In this document: positions 1-7,739 of the stretch, in pieces
Layout: every line of letters begins with the position of its first letter
Position numbering within the stretch: the first letter of the stretch is position 1
Assembly (NCBI RefSeq): GCF_027012695.1
Contig: NZ_JALUYR010000029.1
Span: 1-40,155 of the forward strand
From: Thermococcus sp.
Lineage (GTDB): Archaea; Methanobacteriota_B; Thermococci; Thermococcales; Thermococcaceae
Reading direction: 5' to 3'
DNA length: 40,155 bases
The notes under the pieces: model-generated
Told to the model about the DNA's origin: nothing
Databases searched by the model: none
Seen by the model: the letters and a program-made list of their open reading frames with translations, nothing else
Position numbers and translations under genes: made by a program

Positions 1-326
1 TGGCAATTTAAGAAGAACCACGAACTTTTGGTCAAGCTTTTTCCAAAAGCTTGCTCGCCTGCGCGACGTTGGAGCTTTACTCCAGCACACGGGACGACAG
101 TCCCTCTGAGTTTGATCAAGATTCGCACGTCATTCTCGGAGGTTCTCAATTTTAAGGTCGGTTTGTTCTTTCACCTGCTGGTTATGCAGCGTTTTAATGT
201 GGATATAACGCCCTTCGGGCGTTGAGAAGAAGTTGAAATCTGTTTTAGCTTGCTTTTTTCAGATGCGAACCTGCTTTGAGTTTTCGATCTTGAGAGGACA
301 GGCGAACTCCAACACAAGAAGGAGTG
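1..326. other. Non-coding left edge with inverted repeats
   Basis: I find no convincing gene here. A 65-codon reading frame at 28-225 (+) is open but has no ribosome-binding site and no recognisable domain; I have an unverified memory of similar short ORFs recurring in Thermococcales genomes, which would fit a repeated non-coding element rather than a protein. Two structured sites are visible: a perfect 8-base inverted repeat with a 3-base spacer at 34-52, and a 7-base-pair hairpin at 207-223 that can form a C(UUCG)G tetraloop. The stretch is T-rich on the plus strand, and the next gene (327-938) ends at its right edge, so part of it may serve as that gene's downstream or terminator region. 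Confidence 0.5.
207..223 (+). other. UUCG tetraloop hairpin
   Basis: The sequence AACGCCC-TTC-GGGCGTT is a perfect 7-base inverted repeat. Folded as RNA it closes on a very stable cUUCGg loop. It lies in non-coding sequence and is not followed by a T run, so it is more likely part of a structured RNA or of a repeated element than a simple terminator. Confidence 0.5.
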
Positions 327-938
327 TTAAATTTTCTTAGAATTCCTACCCACTATCAGCCGCACCACTCCTCCGTAGTGATCCTCCTCGTGCTCGATCT
401 CAAAGTACCTTTTCACGAGCTTATGGGTCTCCCTCAGCGGGTCGTCGTCGAGGAGCGGCTTGAGAAGGAGCTTCATCGGCCGGAGGAAGAGATAATCCAC
501 CAGCTTTGAATCGCTCCTCGTGTGCTCGATGAAGATAACCCTCCCGCCGGGCCTCAGAACGCGAAGGATCTCTTCCATGCCCTTTTCGGGGTTGGGAACC
601 GTGCAGAAGACAAAGGAAGAAACCACGGTGTCAAAGCTCCCATCCGGGAAGGGAAGCCTCTCGACGTCGGCCTCCTTGAAGCATGCATTGAGGCCGAGTT
701 CTTCCGCCTTTCTCCCGGCGATTTCAAGTGCCCCAGGAACGGCATCGATTCCGCAGAGTTCCACATCCCTTGGGTAGTATTTGAGGGTCTTGCCAACCCC
801 CACGCCGACCTCAAGGACTCTCTTCCCCTCGATGAACGAGATGGCCTTTCGCCTCAGCGGGCAGAAGTACCTGTCGAGAGGCCGCTCAAGGGCCTCGTAG
901 TGCCTGGCGATCCTCGCGTACTTCTCGCGGAACGACAT
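327..938 (-). CDS. Class I SAM-dependent methyltransferase
   Basis: This 203-residue protein has the class I methyltransferase fold of the UbiE/COG2226 type. Motif I reads VLEVGVGVGKTL near residue 40, an acidic residue in CGIDAV follows as the likely ribose-binding Asp, and VLRPGGRVIFIEH is the usual post-motif III strand. The substrate cannot be told from sequence; relatives include quinone, lipid and small-molecule methylases. I start it at the ATG at 938 (MSFREKY), because upstream codons in the open frame belong to the divergent gene at 996. The two genes share a 57-base divergent promoter region. The C-terminus runs up to the non-coding left edge of the window. Confidence 0.8.
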   Translation of the reverse strand: MSFREKYARIARHYEALERPLDRYFCPLRRKAISFIEGKRVLEVGVGVGKTLKYYPRDVELCGIDAVPGALEIAGRKAEELGLNACFKEADVERLPFPDGSFDTVVSSFVFCTVPNPEKGMEEILRVLRPGGRVIFIEHTRSDSKLVDYLFLRPMKLLLKPLLDDDPLRETHKLVKRYFEIEHEEDHYGGVVRLIVGRNSKKI

Positions 939-995
939 ATAGAGCGGTGGCAACAGGCTTTTAAAAACCTCACCCAAAGCCCGGCGGTGATGCTC

Positions 996-1631
996 ATGCC
1001 CTACCTGATAATCGAGCACCTTGAGAAGGTAAGCGAGTGGCTCTGGCTGGAGTACAGCCACGTGGCCGAGTGGTGGAAGGATAAGCTCATCTTCACGAAC
1101 GTCCGCGGGTACGAGAGGGAGAAACTGGCGAAGCTGGGGAGCGTCATAGGTGAGAGCGTCACGCGCTTCCCCTTCGACAGGTCCAAGCTCATAGTCCTCG
1201 ACCTCCAGGCGGAGGAGGAGCTTAAACCCGAGGACATCGAGGAGGACACGATGATAGTCGTCGGCGGAATCCTCGGCGACGCTATTCCAAGGGGCAGGAC
1301 GAAGGAGTTCATAACGTCGAGGATGGAGGGCGTTAAGGTCAGGCACATCGGAAAGCCCCAGTACTCGATAGACGGAGCGAGCATAGTGACAAAGCTCATA
1401 GCGGACGGGAGGAAACTGGACGGTATAGATTACGAGGAGAACCCGACGATCAAGCTCGATGAGTTCAGCGAAATAACGCTCCACTACGCGGTGCCGAAGC
1501 TGAACGGAAAGCTCCTCCTAACGCCCGGCCTCATAGAACTCCAGAAGAGGGAGCTTGGATACACGAAGGCGGATGAGGAGATAAGCGACGAGGAGCTTGA
1601 GGCCTTCTTCGAGGGAAAGGGGGAGCTTTAA
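996..1631 (+). CDS. SPOUT-type methyltransferase, SFM1/DUF431 family
   Basis: A 211-residue protein whose N-terminus, YLIIEHLEKVSEWLWLEYSH, matches what I remember of the DUF431/PF04252 family (COG2428). The founding eukaryotic member, yeast Sfm1, is a SPOUT-fold enzyme that methylates an arginine of ribosomal protein S3; archaeal members have been predicted to be RNA methyltransferases. The C-terminal segment LLLTPGLIELQKRELGY would lie in the SPOUT cofactor-binding region. Substrate in this organism is unknown. The start is the ATG at 996, 4 bases after GGTGAT (986-991); an ATG at 990 overlaps that site and is unlikely. A TATA-like TTTAAAAA lies about 30 bases upstream (959-966). Confidence 0.75.
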   Translation: MPYLIIEHLEKVSEWLWLEYSHVAEWWKDKLIFTNVRGYEREKLAKLGSVIGESVTRFPFDRSKLIVLDLQAEEELKPEDIEEDTMIVVGGILGDAIPRGRTKEFITSRMEGVKVRHIGKPQYSIDGASIVTKLIADGRKLDGIDYEENPTIKLDEFSEITLHYAVPKLNGKLLLTPGLIELQKRELGYTKADEEISDEELEAFFEGKGEL

Positions 1632-1633
1632 GT

Positions 1634-1658
1634 CGAATCCCAGATTCTTTCGGATTCG
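1634..1658 (+). terminator. Inverted repeat downstream of the SFM1-like gene
   Basis: CGAATCC (1634-1640) and GGATTCG (1652-1658) form a perfect 7-base stem with an 11-base loop, just 3 bases after the stop codon at 1631. No long T run follows, so it may be a 3' end hairpin rather than a classical archaeal oligo-T terminator. Confidence 0.35.
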
Positions 1659-1792
1659 CCGGATCTATACGGGAGTGGTCCCCCCATGACGGCACACGAT
1701 TACCCAGTTAGAGGTTTATTCCCATACGATTGGTATTGACTGTTTTTAAACTTACCTGATCCCGCGTGTTAACTATAACTCCAAAACGTAAG

Positions 1793-1840
1793 ACTTATAA
1801 GGATCGATATGTTATTACTAGCGCTTAATTAGGTGGTGCT
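1793..1840 (+). promoter_or_regulatory. Promoter and RBS of the secreted-protein/ABC operon
   Basis: An archaeal TATA box (ACTTATAAG, 1793-1801) sits about 45 bases before the ATG at 1844, and GGTGGT (1832-1837) lies 6 bases before that ATG. A transcription start near 1822-1826 would give a leader of about 20 bases. The following six genes have no room for strong promoters of their own, so this is probably the operon promoter. Confidence 0.6.
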
Positions 1841-1843
1841 ACT

Positions 1844-2212
1844 ATGGGTTATAAGATATTGTTCGGAGTCCTCCTCCTTGGAGGACTATTGATCAGCCTC
1901 GTGAATGCCGCAGGTAGCGTTTCAACCCAAAGCTGCTGGACGCCCTGGGACCACAACAGCGACGTCAGACAGTGGAATCAAAACGAATGGGTCTGGACTG
2001 GAATTCACGGGAAAGTCGTTGTGTGCAACGGAAAATTCCAGAGAATCATCACAGACACCGTCTACGGAACAGCCACAGCAAAGGGAATGGAATGGTATCG
2101 TCCCGAACACAGGGTTACTTCTTCCTATGCATATTACAAAGTAGTTTACAAAAGGTACTCTGAGACATACCCCAGCACTGCAATAGCAGACATACCCAAT
2201 TACTGGGGGTGA
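1844..2212 (+). CDS. Small Trp-rich secreted protein with two cysteines
   Basis: I do not recognise a family. The 122-residue product begins with a clear Sec signal peptide (YKILFGVLLLGGLLISLV, likely cut after Ala22 or Ala23), leaving a mature domain of about 99 residues with no further membrane segment. It is rich in aromatics: seven Trp (32, 35, 44, 49, 51, 84, 121) and a Tyr-rich C-terminal half. The only two Cys, at 31 and 61, could form a disulfide. It is first in an operon with an ABC-2 exporter and surface proteins, so it may be a secreted peptide, a bacteriocin-like effector, or a subunit of a surface complex; this is inference. Its stop overlaps the ribosome-binding site of the next gene. 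Base composition is AT-richer than the window average. Confidence 0.75.
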   Translation: MGYKILFGVLLLGGLLISLVNAAGSVSTQSCWTPWDHNSDVRQWNQNEWVWTGIHGKVVVCNGKFQRIITDTVYGTATAKGMEWYRPEHRVTSSYAYYKVVYKRYSETYPSTAIADIPNYWG

Positions 2213-2216
2213 ACTA

Positions 2217-3239
2217 ATGAAAAATCGCCCTCTTCTGTCCCTTTTTATTATTTCTCAGCTTGTTACACTGTCATCTCCCGCGCTGTCTTCCGATTATACG
2301 ACCCTTAACATGGATGGTGTTTACCTAAAATACGCGCTGTTAGCCCCTAACAATACTCAGGGACATGATGTCAACATATTTGAGGTTTATCTTCCCAGAA
2401 TGCCAGAACGACCAAGGAGTCTAATTCTAGGACGGCTAAACGGCACAGAACCAGATGAGCTCGTGTCTTTGGTCGTTCGGGGAGACGTATTCCTGACGTT
2501 TAGAATTTTGAGCATACAAAATGAAACCGCACTGGTAAACACTACTCTCGAGCTCACCAATGTCTGGATTTACAACAGGTATTACCTGAGGAGAATTGTC
2601 CTGTCCACCATCCTCACCCTGGATCTTAAACGCATGCAATACATAGACGACAACGGTTCATTACTTGGCAGGCCAACTTTTCTAGTCTCTCCCGTGGATT
2701 TACCTCCTAAGAACAGCCTACTCGTAAACATGAGTGGCGTAAAGAAATTGGGTGCCATAACCAGGGACATTCTGGTGGGCAATGTGTCCTATTCTCCCTT
2801 GGAGGATGCAAAGTTACACACCTATTACCGCACTTTTGAGCCACCCTATATCTATATCTCAAGCTCGCAGGTTCCTTTCTACTGGAAACTCAGTGATGGG
2901 TATTACTCGACCACAATTTGGAATTATTACGTCTATGACTTCGATACGGGAGTGCTGATAACAGGACTTTTTGATGTGACTCCTGAGCTGCTGGCCCTTG
3001 GGGTTATAAACGGTGACAGTTATGACTACCTAGCAGCAAAAAAGATGGACGAACTGCAGAAAAAGGGTATAAGGCACGAACTTTGGAATCCAGGTTTCAA
3101 TCTCTACGATACTAACATTAAGTTCCCGGAGACTTCGTCAACAGCAACTCCAAGCACAGGGATGAGGTACTTCTTCACGGTTTCCCTCGTCGTCCTGCTT
3201 CTCACTGCCATTTCCCCATGGAGGTGGAGAAGAGGATGA
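2217..3239 (+). CDS. Membrane-anchored surface protein, paralogue A
   Basis: A 340-residue type I membrane protein of no family known to me. It has an N-terminal signal peptide (MKNRPLLSLFIISQL, about 1-25), a long extracellular domain with many N-X-S/T sequons, and a C-terminal transmembrane helix (YFFTVSLVVLLLTAI) followed by a basic tail WRWRRG. It is clearly a tandem paralogue of the next gene: both carry a YLKYA/YIKYA strand after the signal peptide, a GVLIT motif, GFNLYDTNI followed by a FP pair, and a Ser/Thr-rich stalk before the helix. Start ATG follows GGTGA at 2208-2212. Its last codons overlap the next start by 4 bases (ATGA), implying coupled translation. Local G+C is about 45% (27 of 60 in 2281-2340 and again in 2521-2580). 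Confidence 0.75.
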   Translation: MKNRPLLSLFIISQLVTLSSPALSSDYTTLNMDGVYLKYALLAPNNTQGHDVNIFEVYLPRMPERPRSLILGRLNGTEPDELVSLVVRGDVFLTFRILSIQNETALVNTTLELTNVWIYNRYYLRRIVLSTILTLDLKRMQYIDDNGSLLGRPTFLVSPVDLPPKNSLLVNMSGVKKLGAITRDILVGNVSYSPLEDAKLHTYYRTFEPPYIYISSSQVPFYWKLSDGYYSTTIWNYYVYDFDTGVLITGLFDVTPELLALGVINGDSYDYLAAKKMDELQKKGIRHELWNPGFNLYDTNIKFPETSSTATPSTGMRYFFTVSLVVLLLTAISPWRWRRG

Positions 3240-4270
3240 AAAAAACAGCGGCTATCCTACTGGTGCTCATCTCAATCTCAGCCACCACGCACCAAGCATA
3301 CTCCAACCCATACTGGTTCAAAGAAGGAGCCTACATTAAGTACGCCATGACAATGCCCCATAATCCCAAGAAAAACGAGGTAAACATCTTCATGATCTGG
3401 CCGAGACTCCTCCCAAAGGACGCTTATAAGGAGGTCAAAGATCTCTATGAAGGTGATTCTGACCTCTTCAAAATCGACAACCGCACCATGATATCACTCT
3501 TCGTTACAGGCAATTCGTACCTGACTTTTGAAATCCTCAATGTCACTAACGAAACAGCTTTCGTGAAGGTTACCCTTGAAATGAACAACGTGAGCGTGAG
3601 GCCTGGAGTAACACTTCCTCGTCTGGTTCTTTCGAGAGTTCTCCTCTTAAACCTAAGCAATATGGTGTATTACGAAGAAGACGGTACCCCAATCGGACCA
3701 CCCACGTTCTTCATAGACCCTGCCAACCCGCCGAAAAAGGGTGATTATCTCCTCACCCCAGCATTTATGAAAAAGTATGATCTCCGGGGAGATGATATTG
3801 TTGTAACGAACGTCTCCTTCACCTGGATGGAAGACAAAATCCTCCACACCCATTACAGGGATTTCATTCCCCCTTACCTGCTTGTCGAGAGCGAGGGCGC
3901 ATACGTTATTGATGATCTAACAAGGGGTGATGGTCATACTATAACAACCGGGCTGATTTACGAACCGGACACGGGTGTTCTTATAACAACACTTCTCTCG
4001 GACATGACGGCAGAACTGACAAGTTTGGGGGTTATAGGGGCGATCGCCCTTGACCGGGTGAACTCGCGGAAGCTATACAAGCTCATCGATGAGGGGAAGG
4101 CAGATAAGGAGTGGTACGCTCAGGGGTTCAACCTTTACGACACGAATATCGAGTTTCCGGATTACGGATCCACACAATCACCATCAACACCAATAAAGTA
4201 CTTCTTTGTTTTGTCACTGCTCGTCCTTATGATTATCTTTATCCGGAATGAACCGAGGTGGAGACGATGA
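3236..4270 (+). CDS. Membrane-anchored surface protein, paralogue B
   Basis: Tandem paralogue of the preceding gene, 344 residues from the ATG at 3236. That start is 8 bases after GGAGGTGG (3220-3227), places a signal peptide exactly at the N-terminus (MKKTAAILLVLISISATT), and overlaps the previous stop as ATGA; a longer frame from 3218 would bury the signal peptide. It shares with paralogue A the YIKYAM strand, the DTGVLIT motif, GFNLYDTNIEFP and a C-terminal helix (YFFVLSLLVLMIIFI) ending in basic residues. Numerous N-glycosylation sequons suggest an extracellular domain. Function unknown; the duplication and shared operon suggest a hetero-oligomeric surface complex or two receptors for related ligands. 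Confidence 0.75.
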   Translation: MKKTAAILLVLISISATTHQAYSNPYWFKEGAYIKYAMTMPHNPKKNEVNIFMIWPRLLPKDAYKEVKDLYEGDSDLFKIDNRTMISLFVTGNSYLTFEILNVTNETAFVKVTLEMNNVSVRPGVTLPRLVLSRVLLLNLSNMVYYEEDGTPIGPPTFFIDPANPPKKGDYLLTPAFMKKYDLRGDDIVVTNVSFTWMEDKILHTHYRDFIPPYLLVESEGAYVIDDLTRGDGHTITTGLIYEPDTGVLITTLLSDMTAELTSLGVIGAIALDRVNSRKLYKLIDEGKADKEWYAQGFNLYDTNIEFPDYGSTQSPSTPIKYFFVLSLLVLMIIFIRNEPRWRR

Positions 4271-5871
4271 GATGGAATGCGCTCCTATTTGCGTTTTTGG
4301 TGGCGGGCCTGCTCATTCCCCCGGAGTATTCATCCGGAGAAGCCATGGGAGAGCCTGGCTACCTGTTCGTTGAGGCGCCCAGCGGCCTGGTGGCTGATAT
4401 AGTAGGGGTTGGCTCTTACGCTACTCCTGTAGGCCTGGCGCTCCCTCCTGGAAACTACACCGTCAGGATAACCGGAAACGTCACGGTAATTGTCCAGGTT
4501 TCCGTGGTAGCTGAAACCTCCACCATCGTCCGGGTGGATCCCAACGCGGTCAGAGATGCCGTTTCGGGCGATGGGATCGTGTCCATAAAGGCCATCTTTA
4601 ACGAGAGTGCCAACTACAGCCAAGAAAAGTTGCACCCTCCCTTTGATCCCTTTGCAGTTCCATCTGGAGGATGCGGAGGTGCCTCGGTGTACATCAACAT
4701 ATCAAAACCCTACCCCATGGATGTTGAGATACTGGGAAGGAACAGGGTGTACATAACACTCAACGGAACTTTCATGCACATTGGAGACGATAGCGATGGG
4801 AACCCGTGTATGTTTTACGTGGGGATATTCCCCGGGGGTGGAAGTAGACTGGAGAGCATCAGGAACGTCACCTACACCGTCCCGTGGGCGCGGCTGGAGA
4901 TAAACTCAACTCCTGATGACCTCACGATATACCTCAACGGCGGTCACAACCGCTACATCTTCTACACTCCAATGGACTTCTACGTCCCCGCGATTCCCCA
5001 CGACGTCTACAACGTCACCGCCGTCGGTTACTACGGAACGATACGGATCCCGGTCATCCATAGGCTCGACACCCATACTGTGGGCATAGCCGATGGCCAC
5101 TACCTCGTCGAAAGCGTCGTGAAAGTTGCCCCCAACGAAACCTATCACGTTAACGTGAACATGGAGAAAATCAAGTCAGCGCTGACGGTGGAGAGGAAAG
5201 CAGTGGAAACCGTTCCCCTGGAGGTTAGGTCGGAGCCCTCAAACGCATCCGTTGTAGTTACAGATGGAGTTCTAAGGGCCTTCGCCAATACTCCCGCTAC
5301 ATTCCTCCTGCCACGGGGAAACTACACCATCATAGCGTTCAAAAACAACCTCTCGGCACAGAAATCGGTGGTCCTTGGGGGGGAAGGTGCGAAAGTGTTC
5401 CTTCGCCTGATTCCAGCGAACGCGACCCTCAGTCTCGCGGTACAGCCCGAGAACGCGACTGTGCTCCTGAACGGGGAGGAGGTTGAGGTTGGAAACCTCA
5501 CCCTGAGTCCGGGGCGCTACAACCTCACGGTAAAGGCTCCCGGCTACATCACAAAGAGCCTGGAGGTAATCCTGGCCCCAAACGAATTCAAGAGTATCGA
5601 GGTGAGCCTGGAGAGAAAGTCAGTCGTGGAGGACAAAGGGATAGCCATCTCCCCGTCTCAAAGCAAAACGGACGACATCAAACTGGAAGAGACTCCTGGA
5701 AACGAACAAAAGGGCGTTTTCAATGACACGCAGACCTTCACCACATCTCCAACAGAGAATATTCCTAATTCACCTTCCCCGAAAGAGGACAGTAGACCAT
5801 TCGTAATTAAGATATCCCTCCTCATGGTGACCATTGGTGCAATTTACATTGCCCTGAGAACGAGGAGGTGA
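4267..5871 (+). CDS. PEGA-repeat surface protein with C-terminal anchor
   Basis: A 534-residue secreted protein with a signal peptide (RWNALLFAFLVAGLLI), four PEGA-like beta domains and a C-terminal transmembrane helix (FVIKISLLMVTIGAIYIAL, about 511-530) with basic tail. PEGA-like units, judged by the S-x-P-x-x-A...L-x-x-G-x-Y-x-V/I pattern, lie at about 33-90 (LPPGNYTVRI), 207-265 (INSTPDDLTIYLNG), 315-375 (LPRGNYTII) and 387-447 (LSPGRYNLTVKAPGY). Between the first two is a segment with two Cys and Gly-rich turns. A Ser/Thr/Pro-rich stalk precedes the anchor. PEGA domains are usually found in surface or S-layer associated proteins. Start is the ATG at 4267, overlapping the previous stop; GAGGTGGA (4255-4262) is its ribosome-binding site. 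Confidence 0.8.
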   Translation: MRWNALLFAFLVAGLLIPPEYSSGEAMGEPGYLFVEAPSGLVADIVGVGSYATPVGLALPPGNYTVRITGNVTVIVQVSVVAETSTIVRVDPNAVRDAVSGDGIVSIKAIFNESANYSQEKLHPPFDPFAVPSGGCGGASVYINISKPYPMDVEILGRNRVYITLNGTFMHIGDDSDGNPCMFYVGIFPGGGSRLESIRNVTYTVPWARLEINSTPDDLTIYLNGGHNRYIFYTPMDFYVPAIPHDVYNVTAVGYYGTIRIPVIHRLDTHTVGIADGHYLVESVVKVAPNETYHVNVNMEKIKSALTVERKAVETVPLEVRSEPSNASVVVTDGVLRAFANTPATFLLPRGNYTIIAFKNNLSAQKSVVLGGEGAKVFLRLIPANATLSLAVQPENATVLLNGEEVEVGNLTLSPGRYNLTVKAPGYITKSLEVILAPNEFKSIEVSLERKSVVEDKGIAISPSQSKTDDIKLEETPGNEQKGVFNDTQTFTTSPTENIPNSPSPKEDSRPFVIKISLLMVTIGAIYIALRTRR

Positions 5872-5875
5872 AGAA

Positions 5876-6646
5876 ATGAAAATCCAGATGAAATGGGAGC
5901 TTGAGGATCCATACAACCTCATCGTCTTTATGTTCGGCTTCATTATGCTCGGAATTACTTTCTTTTCCGGCTTGACCAGAAACGACGTGGTCTTCATGGT
6001 AAGCGGGCCCGATGAGATCATAGTATCTGAATCCGCCAAGACTCTGGGTCTAACACTTCCAAGGCTGGGAACCGAGGAGTACACAATATTCGCCCTAACG
6101 GGGGCCCTGCTGGTTTCATTGATGATGAGATACGACAGGGACACGAGGGTCGCCAAGAGTGTCTACAGCCTGCCCGTCAGGAACTATTCAGTGGTGCTTT
6201 CAAAGGCCCTGTCGGCTATGGTGCTGCTCTTTCTCGCCTCACTCCTACCAGCGTTCCTGGCTTTCGTCTATATCCACGGGGACATTCCAGATCTCATCGG
6301 AAGGGCCCTTTTCGGGGAAGGATTCCTTGCGGGTTATCTCATCTACTGGGCGATGATGGTGCTCTACGTAGTGTCGGTATCGGCCCTTGTGGCGATGCTC
6401 TCTCCCAACACTTTCGCCTCCCTCCTGGGGAGCATCACGCTCCTCTACGCTCCCCTCGTGCTCAAACTGAGGAGCCTTCCTCCCGCGGTAATTAACGAAG
6501 CGTTCTTCAAGGCCTATACCACCCAGTTTTACCCCGCTGACAGGGTAGTGACGTTTCTTGATGGCTCTTTCTACACGGGGCTTCTCCTCCCGGTGGTGAT
6601 GCTGGGGGTGGCCCTTATACTCAGCGAGTGGAGGGATGTATCATGA
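5876..6646 (+). CDS. ABC-2 type transporter permease
   Basis: A 256-residue polytopic membrane protein with about six hydrophobic helices: NLIVFMFGFIMLGITFFSG, IFALTGALLVSLMM, ALSAMVLLFLASLLPAFLAF, YLIYWAMMVLYVVSVSALVA, FASLLGSITLLYAPLVL and GLLLPVVMLGVALIL. The motif YDRDTRVAKSVYSLPVRNYSVVLSKAL between helices two and three is typical of ABC-2 permeases (cytoplasmic coupling region). It pairs with the ATPase at 7077. A strong GGAGGTGA lies 5 bases before the ATG. Because ABC-2 permeases usually export, the partner system is more likely an exporter than an importer. The stop overlaps the next start (ATGA at 6643-6646). Confidence 0.8.
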   Translation: MKIQMKWELEDPYNLIVFMFGFIMLGITFFSGLTRNDVVFMVSGPDEIIVSESAKTLGLTLPRLGTEEYTIFALTGALLVSLMMRYDRDTRVAKSVYSLPVRNYSVVLSKALSAMVLLFLASLLPAFLAFVYIHGDIPDLIGRALFGEGFLAGYLIYWAMMVLYVVSVSALVAMLSPNTFASLLGSITLLYAPLVLKLRSLPPAVINEAFFKAYTTQFYPADRVVTFLDGSFYTGLLLPVVMLGVALILSEWRDVS

Positions 6647-7080
6647 GGCTCCTGAAGGCGATACTGCTGTCAACAATACTCATAACCATCCTGGTGTTTC
6701 CCATAGAAAAGAACGCGCTAACCCAGCCTATTTCAGGGGTAGTGCTGGTGGGGCGGGGAATGATAGTGCCCTCATCCGGAGTGGCACTGTTGAGTTCAAA
6801 CGCCGAGGATGGAACTGAATACACCGTCAGGGTCTTCGACCCGGAGATAGGAGAGGCCATTCTTGAAAGAAACGCAACCGGCAGTTTCCGGGGCAGGGTT
6901 ATGCTGAAGCATTCGGGGCCGTATTACTTCTCGATCCGGACCATGACCCCTGTAACAATGGCCGTTAGGATCATCAACCGGTACCCATCGGTAACAGTTC
7001 TCAACATCAGATACGGCCTGGGAGGGGTAAGCGCCCTCCTTCTGGCGGCCATCCTGCTGATGGAGGGAAGGAAGAAATGA
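6643..7080 (+). CDS. Small membrane protein with N- and C-terminal helices
   Basis: A 145-residue protein of no known family. It has an N-terminal hydrophobic segment (LLKAILLSTILITILVF), a beta-rich domain of about 80 residues and a C-terminal helix (GVSALLLAAILLMEGRKK). The middle domain (YTVRVFDPEIGEAILER, GPYYFSIRTMTPV) resembles a small extracellular beta sandwich, as in accessory subunits of ABC-2 systems; this is inference. Start is the ATG at 6643 after GGAGGG, overlapping the permease stop; a GTG at 6628 would lie inside the permease and precede the ribosome-binding site. It overlaps the ATPase gene by 4 bases, so the three genes are translationally coupled. Confidence 0.7.
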   Translation: MRLLKAILLSTILITILVFPIEKNALTQPISGVVLVGRGMIVPSSGVALLSSNAEDGTEYTVRVFDPEIGEAILERNATGSFRGRVMLKHSGPYYFSIRTMTPVTMAVRIINRYPSVTVLNIRYGLGGVSALLLAAILLMEGRKK

Positions 7081-7739
7081 TAACCGCGAGAGATCTCACC
7101 AAGCGGTTCGGAAGATTGGTGGCCCTGGACTCTGTGAACCTGGAAATTGATAAAGGAGTAACGCTGATACTCGGTCCCAACGGCGGCGGCAAAAGCACCT
7201 TCCTAAACCTCTGTGCCGGCCTGTACAGGCCAAGCAAAGGAGAAATCAAAGTTCTGGGAGAGAACCCGTGGAGCAACGACCGCCTGCGGAGGAGAATAGG
7301 CGTGTCTTTTGACCCTCCCGCGCTTCCCCGACACCGGAGCGGAAAGGAATGGCTCAGCTACCTGGCAGAATTTAAGGGGCTCAGTAATAATGAGGTCAAC
7401 GAGGCCGCGAAACTCTTCTCCGTCAGCGGCTATCTGGATAGAAAGATAGGAGAATACTCCGCTGGAATGCTCAAAAGGATCAGCCTGACCCAGGCGTTTC
7501 TCGGAAAGCCGGAGCTGGTTCTTCTCGATGAGCCTCTGGCAAACCTTGACCTGAAGGGTATCAGAGAGGTGGCCGGAACCCTTCGGGAACTGGCCGAGAA
7601 GGGCACCAATATGGTGGTGATCTCCCACATATGGCGTCCGCTTGTTGAATTTGCGGACAGGGTGGTGGTCATTGCAGCGGGGAAGGTGGTACTGGAGGGG
7701 ACTCCCAACGAGGTAATCCCCAGTATCGAAGAGATTTAA
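7077..7739 (+). CDS. ABC transporter ATP-binding protein
   Basis: A 220-residue nucleotide-binding subunit. Walker A is GPNGGGKST (33-41), the signature loop is degenerate (YSAGMLKR instead of LSGGQ), Walker B is LVLLDEP with the D-loop LANLD, and the switch His is in VISHIW. The usual Q-loop Gln is not obvious: the corresponding segment reads GVSFDPPAL. Short, single-domain and next to a permease of the ABC-2 type, it fits the CcmA/NatA-like exporter ATPases. It closes the operon that begins at 1844. Its stop codon overlaps the stop of the convergent gene on the other strand (7736-7739). Confidence 0.88.
   Translation: MITARDLTKRFGRLVALDSVNLEIDKGVTLILGPNGGGKSTFLNLCAGLYRPSKGEIKVLGENPWSNDRLRRRIGVSFDPPALPRHRSGKEWLSYLAEFKGLSNNEVNEAAKLFSVSGYLDRKIGEYSAGMLKRISLTQAFLGKPELVLLDEPLANLDLKGIREVAGTLRELAEKGTNMVVISHIWRPLVEFADRVVVIAAGKVVLEGTPNEVIPSIEEI

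Noticed and set aside
1..320. Box C/D sRNA in the left edge
   Set aside because: Isolated CTGA boxes occur, but no RTGATGA box lies at proper spacing.
939..1484. N-terminal extension of the SAM methyltransferase frame
   Set aside because: It runs antisense through the SFM1-like gene and its promoter; the methyltransferase domain is complete from 938.
1844..2212. Lactococcin 972-like bacteriocin assignment
   Set aside because: Aromatic-rich C-terminal half and an ABC partner recall that family, but I cannot align the diagnostic residues, and this protein has two Cys and different partner genes.
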